Below, piece after piece: positions 36,978-47,617 of a stretch of DNA of 64,000 bases. The DNA is from Brasenia schreberi (Eukaryota; Streptophyta; Magnoliopsida; Nymphaeales; Cabombaceae). The stretch spans positions 558,001 to 622,000 of the forward strand of contig JAYKKT010000049.1 of assembly GCA_036023115.1 (NCBI GenBank). Direction: 5' to 3'. Position numbers and translations under genes: made by a program. The notes beneath the pieces were generated by a model, which ran no database searches, was not told the DNA's origin, and saw only the letters and a program-made list of their open reading frames with translations. How positions within the stretch are numbered: position 1 is the first letter of the stretch; each line of letters opens with the position of its first letter.

Positions 36978-37588
36978 TGTTCTTCTCTAAAGGATCCATT
37001 TCCTCTATGGATTCATCTAAGTGATCCTTTTTTTTTTAAAGGATCCATTTCCTTTATGGATCAAGTATCATCCATGAAATACAAATCCTATATCCTTATT
37101 CAAAAAAGGACGCCGTTGATGAATCGGTAGCCACATCTGCATTGGTATACGCATCCGTCTTCTATACCATATTCTACTGGTGTTATTATTGCGTTTGAAC
37201 TAACCAAAATGAATGACATTAATCAATATGTACTTGAAATTATATATATAATAAAATTAGATTCAACCTACCTATTGCTTTTACGTGATATGAGTGTAAT
37301 TTCAAAAATTTAAAAAAATAATTTTATTAACTCATACTACTAAAAAAGTAATGGATATGAGTGAACAAATATCTTTGTAAGCATGATCGAATCATTCTCT
37401 CTCTCTATATATTGGTTCGTGCTTAAATCTTTTCAAATATTTTTACGGTTCAATTGATGTGATAACAATGGAGATTTAGATATAAAAAAACAATTGATAT
37501 TAATATTCATACTCGTGTGTTTAATGCGCAATGATACTATTTGCTTTTAAGATCATGCCATTGGAGATAGTAAATTTATTTGATTGAG
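36201..37588. other. Intergenic DNA
   Basis: No gene or element recognised apart from the (GA)n tract at 36939. A near repeat GGATCCATTTCC occurs at about 36992 and 37040. Confidence 0.35.
36939..36975. repeat. (GA)n microsatellite
   Basis: Pure GA tract of about 36 bp, about 1.7 kb upstream of the glycosyltransferase start codon. It produces RERERE and LSLSLS artefact ORFs. Confidence 0.95.
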
Positions 37589-37599
37589 TATATACCACT

Positions 37600-37640
37600 C
37601 TTCCGTCTAGTATGGGAAAAGGCTTAGTTGCTGTTGTTGT
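37600..37640 (+). mobile_element. 41-bp RTE LINE stub with 11-bp target duplication
   Basis: The 41-bp insert ends AAAAGGCTTAGTTG, CTG, then TTG repeats, which is the 3' terminus of RTE LINEs. It is flanked by perfect copies of TATATACCACT at 37589-37599 and 37641-37651. It is therefore an extremely 5'-truncated but genuine retrotransposition product. Confidence 0.85.
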
Positions 37641-37812
37641 TATATACCACTTTCTCTCGCTCTTTATATATAGAAGGTCGTGTTTTGGAGAATTTATGAT
37701 AAAGCCGTTAAACAACTCGTGCGAATGATTCTTCGTTGATAATGACGTGATGAAGATACAAGCAGGCAGTTACAACTTACGTGAATCCGCACCGCTCCGT
37801 TTCTTAAAAAGT

Positions 37813-37820
37813 ATAAAAAA
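37813..37820 (+). promoter_or_regulatory. Candidate TATA box of the glycosyltransferase gene
   Basis: TATAAAAA in an AT-rich setting, followed about 50 bp later by sequence with the richer composition of a 5' UTR. It is a plausible core promoter, placed by motif and distance only. Confidence 0.35.
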
Positions 37821-37849
37821 GTTGAGGCGTTTGAAAATTTATGCTTAAA

Positions 37850-38652
37850 CATTACGCGCAAACCGGCGCCATCTGAAGTGAAGTTTCTCAAATTTCGTCT
37901 GCCGACCACCGAGCGCGAACAGTTTCCCTCCTTTTCCCTCCTCTTTTTCGCTTTTACATTGGCCCTCCCTTTTCTCTTTTTCCATTTTGGCTCATCTCCG
38001 GTGTGTCCCTCGGATTTCAAACCAGAGATGTCCGATCTGCCGGAGGATCAACGGGCATTCTCTGTACGGTTACAGTTCTCGTTTTTCCCGATTTCCAGAC
38101 GGTTTGCGTTCTGGGATCTCTTGATTCCCGGATTCCGGTGAGGTGTTAGGGGTTGAGGGTACATTTGGTTTATCGGCATTTCTGAAGTTTCTGTCAGACT
38201 CTTCGAAAGAATTTTAGTTCGTCGATGAGAAGAGAAGAGAGTGACTGCTCCTGAGGATCGTCATTGGTGGATTTTTGGTTTGCTGGAACTTCTTTTTCTG
38301 GTTCTCTGTAATCTATTTCCTGATATTGCAATCTGTGGAGGTTAAGTTTCTTCCTTTTTGTGGTCCACCCATCTCGTTTCCCCATTTCGGGAAAATCCAG
38401 ATTTTTCGTGCTTCGATGGATTTGTGATTGGGGAGGGGATTTTGATATCGCGTTTGCTTGTTTTCTGCTGAACTCTTGAAAGTTTGGCCTTCCGATTGGT
38501 TGATTCTTCTTCCTTTTGAAGAAACAGACATATTGTCTACCTTTGATGATGGTTTCTCTATAGTTTGAACCGGAGTTGGTTGCGAGAGCAGAATGTAGAA
38601 GAATTGCGAACGTTGATTCAAACTCAGTACCAGATTCGGCGGGCAGACAACG
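37850..38652 (+). other. Probable 5' UTR of the glycosyltransferase gene
   Basis: Less AT-rich and free of repeat motifs, it leads directly to the start codon at 38653. It contains several upstream ATGs, including an 87-codon ORF (37878-38141). A 5' UTR intron is possible, for example a donor near 38137. No transcript evidence is available here. Confidence 0.45.
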
Positions 38653-39207
38653 ATGAAGGGTTCGGCAAAGCACTCGATAGACGATGAGAAATTCATGGCA
38701 TTGGATTACCCCCTGAGATTGCAGGGAGTATGCAAAGAACGGACTATGGGTATACTCCAAATGGTGTCGATTCTCGTTGTTTTCGTCTCTGGACTCGTCC
38801 TCGGATTGGCTGGAAGCAGTCATGTGTCTCGCTACTTCACGCAGAATGATTTCTTTCGGCCAAGCCATTTTGTTCAGATTCGGTGTAGGCAGGAAGCCGC
38901 TAACAAGGATTGCTTAAGCATCGAGAATTTCGCGAGTCCGAAAGGAGTATTGCATGGTTTGAGTGATGAGGTGTTACTTTGGACCGCGTCCATGGTGCCG
39001 AAGAGGCAGGAGTTTCCTTTTAGAACGAAGCCTAAAGTGGCATTCTTGTTTTTGACAAAGGGGCCATTGCCACTGTCACCATTGTGGGATAAGTTCTTTG
39101 AAGGGCAGGACAGTGATCTCTACTCCATTTATGTTCACACACCGCCGGATTATAGGCTTAATATATCTCGGTTCTCAGTTTTCTACAATAGACAGATTCC
39201 GAGTCAG
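38653..39207 (+). CDS. Glycosyltransferase family 14 (core-2/I-branching-like, DUF266) protein, exon 1
   Basis: Encodes residues 1-185 of a 396-residue protein. A short N-terminal cytosolic segment is followed by a hydrophobic anchor at about residues 33-55 (LQMVSILVVFVSGLVLGLAG), giving a type II Golgi membrane topology. The Branch-type domain opens with KPKVAFLFLTKGPLPLSPLW (about 126-145) and YSIYVHTPP (158-166). The exon ends in QIPSQ with a GT donor at 39208, phase 0, and joins exon 2 at 51001. The family (Pfam Branch) includes animal beta-1,6-GlcNAc transferases. The plant members, such as rice BC10, affect cell-wall or glycoprotein composition; the donor and acceptor sugars of this member are unknown. 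The ATG is the first that gives the full N-terminus with the anchor. This is the only intact host gene in the window. Confidence 0.93.
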
Positions 39208-39499
39208 GTCTGCCCATTGCGCGTCTTCCTTCCGTTTTTCTTGCCTGAAAGGATAATTTGGTTGCTTCATTTGCTTGTTTTGAAATGCGAAACGAATATC
39301 ATGATCTCTTTATGGTTATGCAGATCGTTATTAGTTTTCTCCTTGGATCTATTTTGTCACCTCACAGTACCTAAAATGGTTGATCTTCGTGTAAACTCTT
39401 GCCTAAAACATCAAGGTCAGTTTGGATAATTTGTAGTTAGTTAGTCTATATAGCTAGTTGGTTGCTTACATCTTTCGTGAAACTGAAAATTGCCTGAAT

Positions 39500-39720
39500 T
39501 TGGTCTTGAACTCTTGAACTGAAACTAGAAAATGAAACCACCAAATGGTTCCTCTCATGGCAGGGGTCACAAACAAAGGCCTGGGCAGCAGATGACATGG
39601 GTTCAATCCCCCCGGTATGTAGGTGAGGCATTGCTTTATCAAGTGAGTTACTACGCACAGTGGTTGTGTCCTCACCTTAGAGAGGGTTCCTCATCATGAA
39701 AGAGGACATAGTAGATAAGA
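39500..39720 (+). repeat. Possible tRNA-derived SINE-like segment
   Basis: GGGTTCAATCCC (39599) resembles a pol III B box. The sequence before it (GGTCACAAACAAAGGCCTGGGCA region) is a poor A-box match. No poly(A) or target duplication is seen, so this is tentative. Confidence 0.2.
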
Positions 39721-41269
39721 GTTGTTTTCCTTCTTAGCCAATTCGATTACTGTACTTAACCTCTTTGTTTAAAAGCCTTTGTTATGAGGAGCAACCTGTG
39801 GGTTAAAGCAGCTGAGTGGAGCACAAGAAGCTAGGATTCTCCTGGCTAGGGTGTTGCCTCTAAAACACCTTCATGCTGAAGGTTTCAAATTCAATATGCT
39901 TGGAATTCGATATGCATGGGTGTACATGTATGCTAGCGACAGTGTTATTTGTATCATACCTTATGATAAAATACAGTGTGATACATATTGTATCGAATAC
40001 GATACACCCTTGTGTATCGCAGTGAGAAACTTATCGGTTGTATCGTACGATACAACTAATATTGCTCATATCGTACTATACGAGCGATACGGTCGATGAC
40101 CTTACAAAAACTCATATTGTATGACATAAAAGGTCTTTGGCCAAAAAGAAACCCACATTTATGTAGATTTTTGGTGTTTGTTGAAAGCTCCTAAGGTGGT
40201 CTCTGATGACCCCCAAGTTGTTCAAGGCTCCCAAGGTGCTCTACAACATTTGTGCAATGCTCTCAACCAGGGTTGTGATATAGTTTTTGCATTTTTCAAA
40301 ATTTTTTCCTTTGTATTTGTTGTTTGTTTGTGTTTTTCTTTGTTTGAATGACAATATATGAAGTTATTAAGTTCATGGATATGATTTTTATTGTATTCGT
40401 AAAGTGGGAGATACATTATTTGAGTGTTAAGTGAAGATTGATGATTTATAAAGTGCTTTTATTTTCAGGCTTTTTATTAGATTGAAATGTTCAATTGAGA
40501 TGGCAGGAAGACTCCCAATCTCGATCTGATTATCCGATATAACAATAGGATACACTAGTTGAGGGAAATAAATTGAAGATAAAATATTTATTTTGTGATA
40601 AGGTGGTTAGTGGTGGAATTTCACGATTGAAACATTACCTAATAAGGACTAGGAAAGAAGTTACTCCTTGGATGAGCATAATTAAAAAATTTCTAGAAGC
40701 CATTAAATGACAATGTTTATAGATGATTGAGAGCATACTTGAGAGGAGACAACAAAAGGATGATTTAGAGATGTTTGAGAAAGAGGATGATGATATTAGA
40801 TTGGGTGATAGTATTCCTTCTGATTGTAGGACAGAGGTTTGTTGTAGTAGCTCTCGACCACAAACGAGGAGAAAGAGAGTTGTTGCAAGTGGAAGTGGTA
40901 GAAGAGGAAGGAGTAAAGGAAGAACTTACTCTAGCATAACATCAATTTTCTTCCTAAGAATGCACATGGTGCTCAACTTAGAATCAGTGTTGTCTGACGC
41001 GTATCGTATCGTGTATCGTTGGGCTCCACGATACGAGCGTATCATATCGTATCGTACTTTACTATTAAAATAATGTAAAAATTAATTAAAAATCAATAAA
41101 AATTAGTAAAAATCCATAAAAAATAAAAACAAATTCAGGAAAAAATTTGGTAATTGCTTTAAATTCATATAATATAAGTTTAGTACAGATTGAGAATTCA
41201 ACATTGAATAATTGCATCCAAATTTATATATTTTGAATCCAAAAAATGAAATACAGACACAGTTACATT

Positions 41270-43698
41270 TTACAAATTGTAATCATGATCATCAACTAAA
41301 TAATCTTCATCTTCTCCTTGTTGTAGATCCTCATCAGCGACACCTTCTTCTTGAAAATCAAATTCTTCATCTCTTTGATGTTGTTGTTGCGCTCCTTCCA
41401 AATTGATCTAGGCAATGTCTTCTTCAGTTAGGAGGGCATTTTCTTCAGTGTCTTCCATAACCCAATCTTCTAATATATCAAACTTATCCAAACTTATTGG
41501 ATCGAACTAGCTTTCTTCTCTATTTACTTTTTTTAATTGCCTACGACAAACAAAGATAAACAATTAGTAAATAATATTAACAATTGAAGACTGAAGTTAA
41601 ATAATATTGAATTGAAAATTTGAAAGTAATACAATATTACCTTTCACGAAGGCACATGTTACAACGAATATAAACTAAATCATTTAGTCTTTTGTGTTCC
41701 AACCTGTTGCGCTTCTTTGTATGGATGTGTTAAAAAAACTCTAATTTCTTTCACAACTTGTTACACTACAGGTTTGGCTTAAGACTCTCACTGTAAAATC
41801 TCTAAGGTTTGGGCAATCACTTCCAAACCTGTTCCACCAAACATATGTAAAAAAGACAAACATTAGAGACATAATCCACATTAATGTAAGATGCAACTTA
41901 AATATGAAAATAAATAATTTACCTAGATGCATAGTAGTGTGGCTGCGAATTGCAACAGGCAAACCCATCAAGTGAAGAGCATTATCGTATATCTCCATCT
42001 CTCGATGTATCGCATCTTCTATGCTCTCATCAGGGACTAATCTGTTGATACAATCAATGATTCCTCGATTAACCTCACTGTCCCTTGTGAAGGTTGCTGA
42101 GTACCTGAATTATGGGTTTAGATAATAGGTTGCTGCATGAATAAGCTGATGCAATTGTTTATTCCATCTACTATCAATTATTTTACACACGGGCACATAA
42201 TCTCTCTTTTTTCCATTAAAGTTATTTTTGATGGCTTCTTTTGCCCTATCCATGGCTTCATAAAGGTAGCCCATAGATGGTTTCTTCTCGCTGTTAGCCA
42301 ATCTCAAAACTTTCACTAAAGGACAGGTAATTTTCAACAATCTAACACATGCATTCTAAAATGAACTTCTAAAAACTGTCTCTGCAATCTCATTCAACTT
42401 TCTATTTCTTCTGTTCTGAGGCAACTTTGCATTCTATTCATCTGAGGAGAACATTCTCTTTAAAGCTTGCTTCTGTCTCACAATACTCTGTACAGATAAG
42501 AAGTTTGTTGCGAACCGAGTTGCAGCTGTGCGAAGAAGCTATGCACCTTCTGTGTATCTCCTCATCATACACAAAACAAATGCATGGTTGTAAATGAATT
42601 TTGTAATATCTTGGCAACACTCAGTTGCTGCCTTTATTTCATCCATCTCACAAATGTCCTCGAGGATGCGATCTAAACAATGGGCTATACATGGTGTCCA
42701 GTAGAAAGTCCCATAAATATCAGCTAACTCCTTTCCAGCTGCTTTGTAGTTAGCTGCATTATCTGTAATCAATTGGACTACATTTTCTAGTCCAACCTCC
42801 TATATAACCTTATCAAATTCCTCTCGTAGGATCTCTGCAGTGTGCCTCTCCTCTGACATATCTAGAGATCTCAAAAACATGAGTCCTTTAGGACAATATA
42901 CAAGAAAGTTTAGCAATGTCCTTCCTCGCCTATCGGTCCATCCATGATAGTGCATCCTGTTTTCTTCCACGATTGTCTCAAAGTCGAACAATATTGCTGC
43001 ACTTCAATCACGGTCTGATCTAATATCATCCCTCTCAACTTCTGATAAGAGGGCATCCTGTATCCTGGACCAATGTTAGCAATTGCATCTGCCATTGCTT
43101 AAAAATGAAAACTCTTTGCTGCATTAAATGGAATGCATGCATCATAAAACCATCTGCCTACTGCAAGGTCTGCTTGATCATGCAGTTGTTCTGAAGCCAT
43201 TGTAGCATGAATTCCTGGCTGAGCACCAGGTGAACGAATGTATGCTAAAAGAAGAAGCTCTTCCTCTACTCCTTCCTGAACTTCCTCTTCTGCCACCTCC
43301 AAAGTCTTCAGCTGCAACCCTCTTTCTTCTGCTAGGTGCTCGCGAATTGCTACTACCAATATCTGTTCTAGCATCTGAAGGCAAACTATCAGTGAATTCA
43401 ACTCCAGTGGCAGTAGCATCATCAGCTTCTTCACACATTTGAAAATCATCCTTTTGTTGTCTCCTTTCCTGTATGCTCTCAATCATCTGCAAGCATTGCC
43501 ATTTAATATCTTCTGGCACACTTCTAACTCTGCCTGTGCACCTGCTAGGTGGTGTTTCAACATTGAAATTCCACCACTAACCACCTTTTCACAAAATAAA
43601 CATCTTATTTTTAACCTTGAACCCTCAACTGGTATACCCCACTGCCATGCCGGATCATCAGACTTTGAGTGAGAGTTTCTACCACCCCTTCCTGCCAT
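41270..43698 (-). pseudogene. hAT-B transposase, disrupted
   Basis: Same gene as in C. The start codon is at 43696-43698 (MAGRGG) and the stop at 41270-41272. The BED finger (CLFCEKVVSGGIS-LKHHLAG) is followed by a deletion of about 23 bp relative to C that shifts the frame. Later blocks are readable in pieces: GPGYRMPSYQKLRG, FLVYCPKGLMFLRSLDMSEE, LADIYGTFYWTPCIAHCLD (CIAH where C has CAAH), KVLRLANSEKKPSMGYLYE. At the site of the first stop in C, B keeps a glutamine codon (CAA). At the second, B keeps CAG. B therefore shows the ancestral state at both positions. Confidence 0.85.
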
Positions 43699-44551
43699 CT
43701 CAATGGAGTACTTTAATTCAAACAAAAACCTGAAAATAAAAGCACTTCGTAAATCCCCCAATCTTCAAATAACACTCAAATCGAGTGTCTCCCACTTCAT
43801 GAATGTAATAAAAATCGTATACACACACTTAATAACTTCATATTTTGTCATTAAAAAAAAATCGAAATAACACAAAAAATAAATATAAAGAAAAAAAATA
43901 GAAAAAACATTAAAAATATACCAAAATCCGAGTTTGGAGGCTTGCACGAACACCGTAGGACACGATTTTGGAGCTTTGAACACTAAGGAGGCGAAAACCG
44001 GCTTCTTAGGAAGCTTGAGACAGTGTTGTCCGTATCGTACGATACGGTGCGATACGTATTGTATCGTGGGCCACCACGATACGATACGGGCCCCCGTATC
44101 GCAGGTGCGGGCGTATCGCACCGTATCGTGCGATACGGGCGATACGCCCTGGGACCCTTATAAAGGGTCCCGACCCGAGGGAAACCCACGATTTTTCGCG
44201 GGTTTCCTCTCTCCTTTTGGGTTCTTCAAGCTCCCTAAGAGTCGGTTTTCGCCTCCTTGGTGTTCAAAGCTCTAAAATCGTGCCCTACGGTGTCCGTCCA
44301 AGCCTCCAAACTCGGATTTAGGTATATTTTTAATGTTTTTTTCCTTTTTTTCCTTTATATTTATTGTTTTTTGTGTTATTTCGGGTTTTTTTTTTTGAAT
44401 GACAAAATATGAAGTTATTAAGTGTGTGTATACGATTTTTATTGCATTCATGAAGTGGGAGACACTCGATTTGAGTGTTATTTGAAGATTGGGGGATTTA
44501 CGAAGTGCTTTTATTTTCAGGTTTTTGTTTGAATTAAAGTACTCCATTGAG

Positions 44552-47049
44552 ATGGCAGGAAGGGGTGGTAGAGACTCTCATTCAAAGTTTGATGATCCGG
44601 CATGGCAGTGGGGTATACCAGTTGAGGGTTCAAGGTTAAAAATCAGATGTTTATTTTGTGAAAAGGTGGTTAGTGGTGGAATTTCAAGGTTGAAACACCA
44701 CCTAGCAGGAACCAGGAAAGAAGTTACTCCATGCACAGGCAGAGTTAGAAGTGTGCCAGAAGGTATTAAATGGCAATGCTTGCAGATGATTGAGAGCATA
44801 CAGGAAAGGAGACAACAAAAGGATGATTTCCAGATGTGTGAAGAAGCTGATGATGCTACTACCACTGGAGTTGGATTCACTGATAGTTTGCCTTCAAATG
44901 CTAGAACAGATATTGGTAGTAGCAGTTCGCGAGCACCTAGCAGAGGAAAGAGGGTTGCATCTGAAGACTTTGGAGGTGGTAGAAGAGGAAGTTCAGGAAG
45001 GAGTAGAGGAAGAGCTTCTTCTTCTAGCATACATTCGTTCTTTCCTCCTTCCACTACACCTGGTGCTCAGCCAGGAATTCGTGCTGCTATGGCTTCAGAA
45101 CAACTGCACGATTAAGCAGACCTTGCAGTGGGCAGATGGTTTTATGATACATGCATTCCATTTAATGCAGCAAACAGTTTTCATTTTCAAGCAATGGCAG
45201 ATGCAATTGCTAACATTGGTCCAGGATACAGGATGCCCTCTTATCAGAAGTTGAGAGGGAAGATATTAGATCAGACCGTGATTGAAGTGCAGCAATACTG
45301 TTCGACTTTGAGACAATCGTGGAAGGAAACAGGATGCACTATCATGGCAGATGGATGGACCGATAGGCGAGGAAGGACATTGCTAAACTTTCTTGTATAT
45401 TGTCCTAAAGGACTCATGTTTTTGAGATCTCTAGATATGTCAGAGGAGAGGCACACTGCAGAGATCCTACGAGAGGAATTTGATAAGGTTATACAAGAGG
45501 TTGGGCTAGAAAATGTAGTCCAATTGATTACAGATAATGCAGCTAACTACAAAGCAGCCGGAAAGGAGTTAGCTGATATTTATGGGACTTTCTACTGGAC
45601 ACCATGTGCAGCCCATTGTTTAGATCTCATCCTCGAGGACATCGGTGAGATGGATGAAATAAAGGCAGCAACTGAGTGTTGCCAAGATATTACAAAATTT
45701 ATTTACAACCATGCATTTGTTTTATGTATGATGAGGAGATACACAGAAGGTGCAGAGCTTCTTCGCACAGCTGCAACTCGGTTCGCAACAAACTTCTTAT
45801 CTGTACAGAGTATTGTGAGACAGAAGCAAGCTTTAAAGAGAATGTTCTCCTCAGATGAGTGGCAACAATTTGCAGAGTTGCCATAAAACAGAAGGAACAG
45901 AAAGTTAAATGAGATTGCAGAAACGGTTTTTAGAAGTTCATTTTGGAATGCATGTATCAGATTATTAAAAATTACTTGTCCTTTAGTGAAAGTTTTGAGA
46001 TTGGCTGACAGCGAGGAGAAACCATCTATGGGCTACCTTTATGAATCCATGGACAGGGCAAAAGAAGCAATCAGAAATAACTTTAATGGAAAAAAAAGAG
46101 ATTATGTGCCCGTGTGGAAAATAATTGATAGTAGATGGAATAAACAATTGCATCAGCCTATTCATGCAGCAACCTACTATCTAAACCCATCATTGAGGTA
46201 CTCAGCAACCTTCAAAAGGGACGGTGAGGTTAATCGAGGAATCATTGAATGCATCGACAGATTAGTCCCTGATGAGAGCATAGTAGATGCGATACATCGA
46301 GAGATGGAGATATATGATAATGCTCTTCACTTGATGGGTTTGCCTGTTGCAATTCGCAACCGCTCTACGATGCGTCCAGGTACATTGTTTATTTTCATAT
46401 TTAAGTTCCATCTTACATTACTGTGGATTATTATGTTTCTAATGTTTATATTTTTTTTACAGATGTTTGGTGGAACAGGTTTGGAAGTGATTGTCCAAAC
46501 CTTAGAGATTTTGCAGTTAGAGTCTTAAGCCAAACCTGTAGTGCAACAGGTTGTGAAAGAAATTGGAGTGTTTTTGAACACATCCATACAAAAAAGCGCA
46601 ACAGGTTGGAACACAAAAGGCTTAATGATTTGGTTTATATTCGTTGTAACATGCGCCTTCGTGAAAGGTAATGTTGTATTACTTTCAAATTTTCAATTCG
46701 ATATTATTTAACTTCAGTTTTCAATTGTTAATATTACTTACTAATTGTTTATCTTTGTTTGTGTCGTAGGCAATTAAAAAAAGTAAATAGAGAAGAAAGT
46801 CAGTTCGATCCAATAAGTTTGGATAATTTTGATATATTAGAAGATTGGGTTATGGAAGACACTGAAGAAAATACCCTCCTAACAGAAGAAGACGTTGCCT
46901 GGATTAATTTGGAAGGAGCGCAACAACATTATGGAGATGAAGAATTTGATTTTGAAGAAGAAGGTGTGGGCGTGGCTGATGATGATGAGGATCTGCAACA
47001 AGGAGAAGATGAAGATTATTTAGTTGATGATCCTGATTACAATTTGTAA
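44552..47049 (+). pseudogene. hAT-C transposase, near-intact (BED, DUF659, hAT dimerisation)
   Basis: Three exons, 44552-46379, 46463-46667 and 46770-47049, with GT-AG introns of 83 and 102 bp, give 2313 nt, exactly 771 codons. BED zinc finger at residues 30-60 (C33, C36, H49/H50). A Ser/Arg-rich linker follows, then DUF659 from about 193 (ADGWTDRRGRTLLNFLVYC, LITDNAANYKAAGKEL) and WTPCAAHCLDLILEDI. The C-terminal dimerisation domain has DVWWNRFGSDCPNLRDFAV, CERNWSVFEHIHTKKRNRL and LNDLVYIRCNMRL. A strongly acidic tail follows. Two in-frame TAA stops interrupt it: codon 188 (45113, CAA in B) and codon 445 (45884, CAG in B). There are no frameshifts. As it stands it cannot make full-length transposase. 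Confidence 0.93.
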
Positions 47050-47296
47050 AATGTAACATTATATGTAACTATAGTGTACTGTAAAGTGTAAACTATGTCT
47101 GTATTTTATTTTTTGGATTCAAAATATATAAATTTGGATGCAATTGTTCAATGTTGAATGCTCAATCTGTACTAAACTTACATTATATGAATTTAAAGCA
47201 ATTATCAGATTTTTCCTGATTTTTTCTTGATTTTTTTTTTATTTTTTTCGATTTTTTATTAATTTTTAATTATTTTTATATTATTTTAATATTAAA

Positions 47297-47375
47297 GTAC
47301 GATACGATACGATACGATACGATACGATACGCCCGTATCGTGGAGCCCAGCGATACACGATACGATACGCGTCAG
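47297..47375. repeat. CGATA pentanucleotide tract in the hAT-C 3' subterminal region
   Basis: Seven consecutive CGATA/GATAC units (47298-47332), then further CGATAC motifs up to the terminus. It appears to be an expansion of the subterminal motif found singly at the ends of A and B. Confidence 0.85.
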
Positions 47376-47392
47376 ACAACACTGGCTTGAGA

Positions 47393-47617
47393 AACCCAAG
47401 AGGAGAGAGGAAACCCGCAAAAAATCATGGATTGACCCTTTATAAGGGTCCCAGGGCGTATCACCTGTGATACGCCCGCACCTGCGATACGGGCTGTATC
47501 GCACGATATGGTACGATACGCTCGCACCTGCGATACGGGCCCCCGTATCGTATCGTGGTGGCCCACAATATGATACGTATCACACCGTATCGATACGGAC
47601 AACACTGGATAACACTG
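47393..47617 (-). mobile_element. hAT-B 5' terminal segment (beyond hAT-C)
   Basis: The first 225 bp of hAT-B, cut off by the C insertion. It corresponds to the first part of C (GGGACCCTTATAAAGGGTC, then GCGGGTTTCCTCTCTCC) on the opposite strand and rejoins the rest of B at GCTTGAGA. The doubled terminus is at its outer end. Confidence 0.9.

Larger units (their letters stand above)
44021..47384 (+). mobile_element. hAT-C: youngest hAT copy, 3364 bp, structurally complete
   Basis: A perfect 8-bp target duplication GCTTGAGA (44013-44020 and 47385-47392) flanks termini CAGTGTTGTCC and GACAACACTG. Both ends carry dense GTATCG/CGATAC subterminal repeats (44031-44150; 47297-47375), probable transposase-binding sites. 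It lies in the 5' region of hAT-B, in the opposite orientation. It encodes a three-exon transposase with only two premature stops. Composition and length fit an autonomous hAT element of the BED/DUF659 type that was active fairly recently. Confidence 0.95.
40985..47617 (-). mobile_element. hAT-B: second hAT copy, inserted in hAT-A and split by hAT-C
   Basis: A perfect 8-bp duplication CTTAGAAT (40977-40984 and 47618-47625) brackets CAGTGTTGTCTGACGCG on the left and GATAACACTG on the right. Joining the flanks restores the hAT-A reading. Removing hAT-C leaves about 3.26 kb, in minus orientation. The right (5') end has the 10-bp terminus twice in tandem, GACAACACTG then GATAACACTG (47598-47617). 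In one stretch of about 180 bp compared by eye (CAAH region) B and C differ at about seven sites. B and C face opposite ways and form a long inverted repeat. Confidence 0.93.

Noticed and set aside
36870..37130. 86-codon ORF upstream of the glycosyltransferase
   Set aside because: Half of it is the (GA)n microsatellite. No motif or splice context.
38194..38868. 224-codon minus-strand ORF
   Set aside because: It is antisense to the 5' UTR and exon 1 of the glycosyltransferase gene, a shadow of the real frame with no known domain.
42110..43095. Several separate short minus-strand ORFs as individual genes
   Set aside because: They are pieces of one disrupted hAT-B transposase, collinear with hAT-C.
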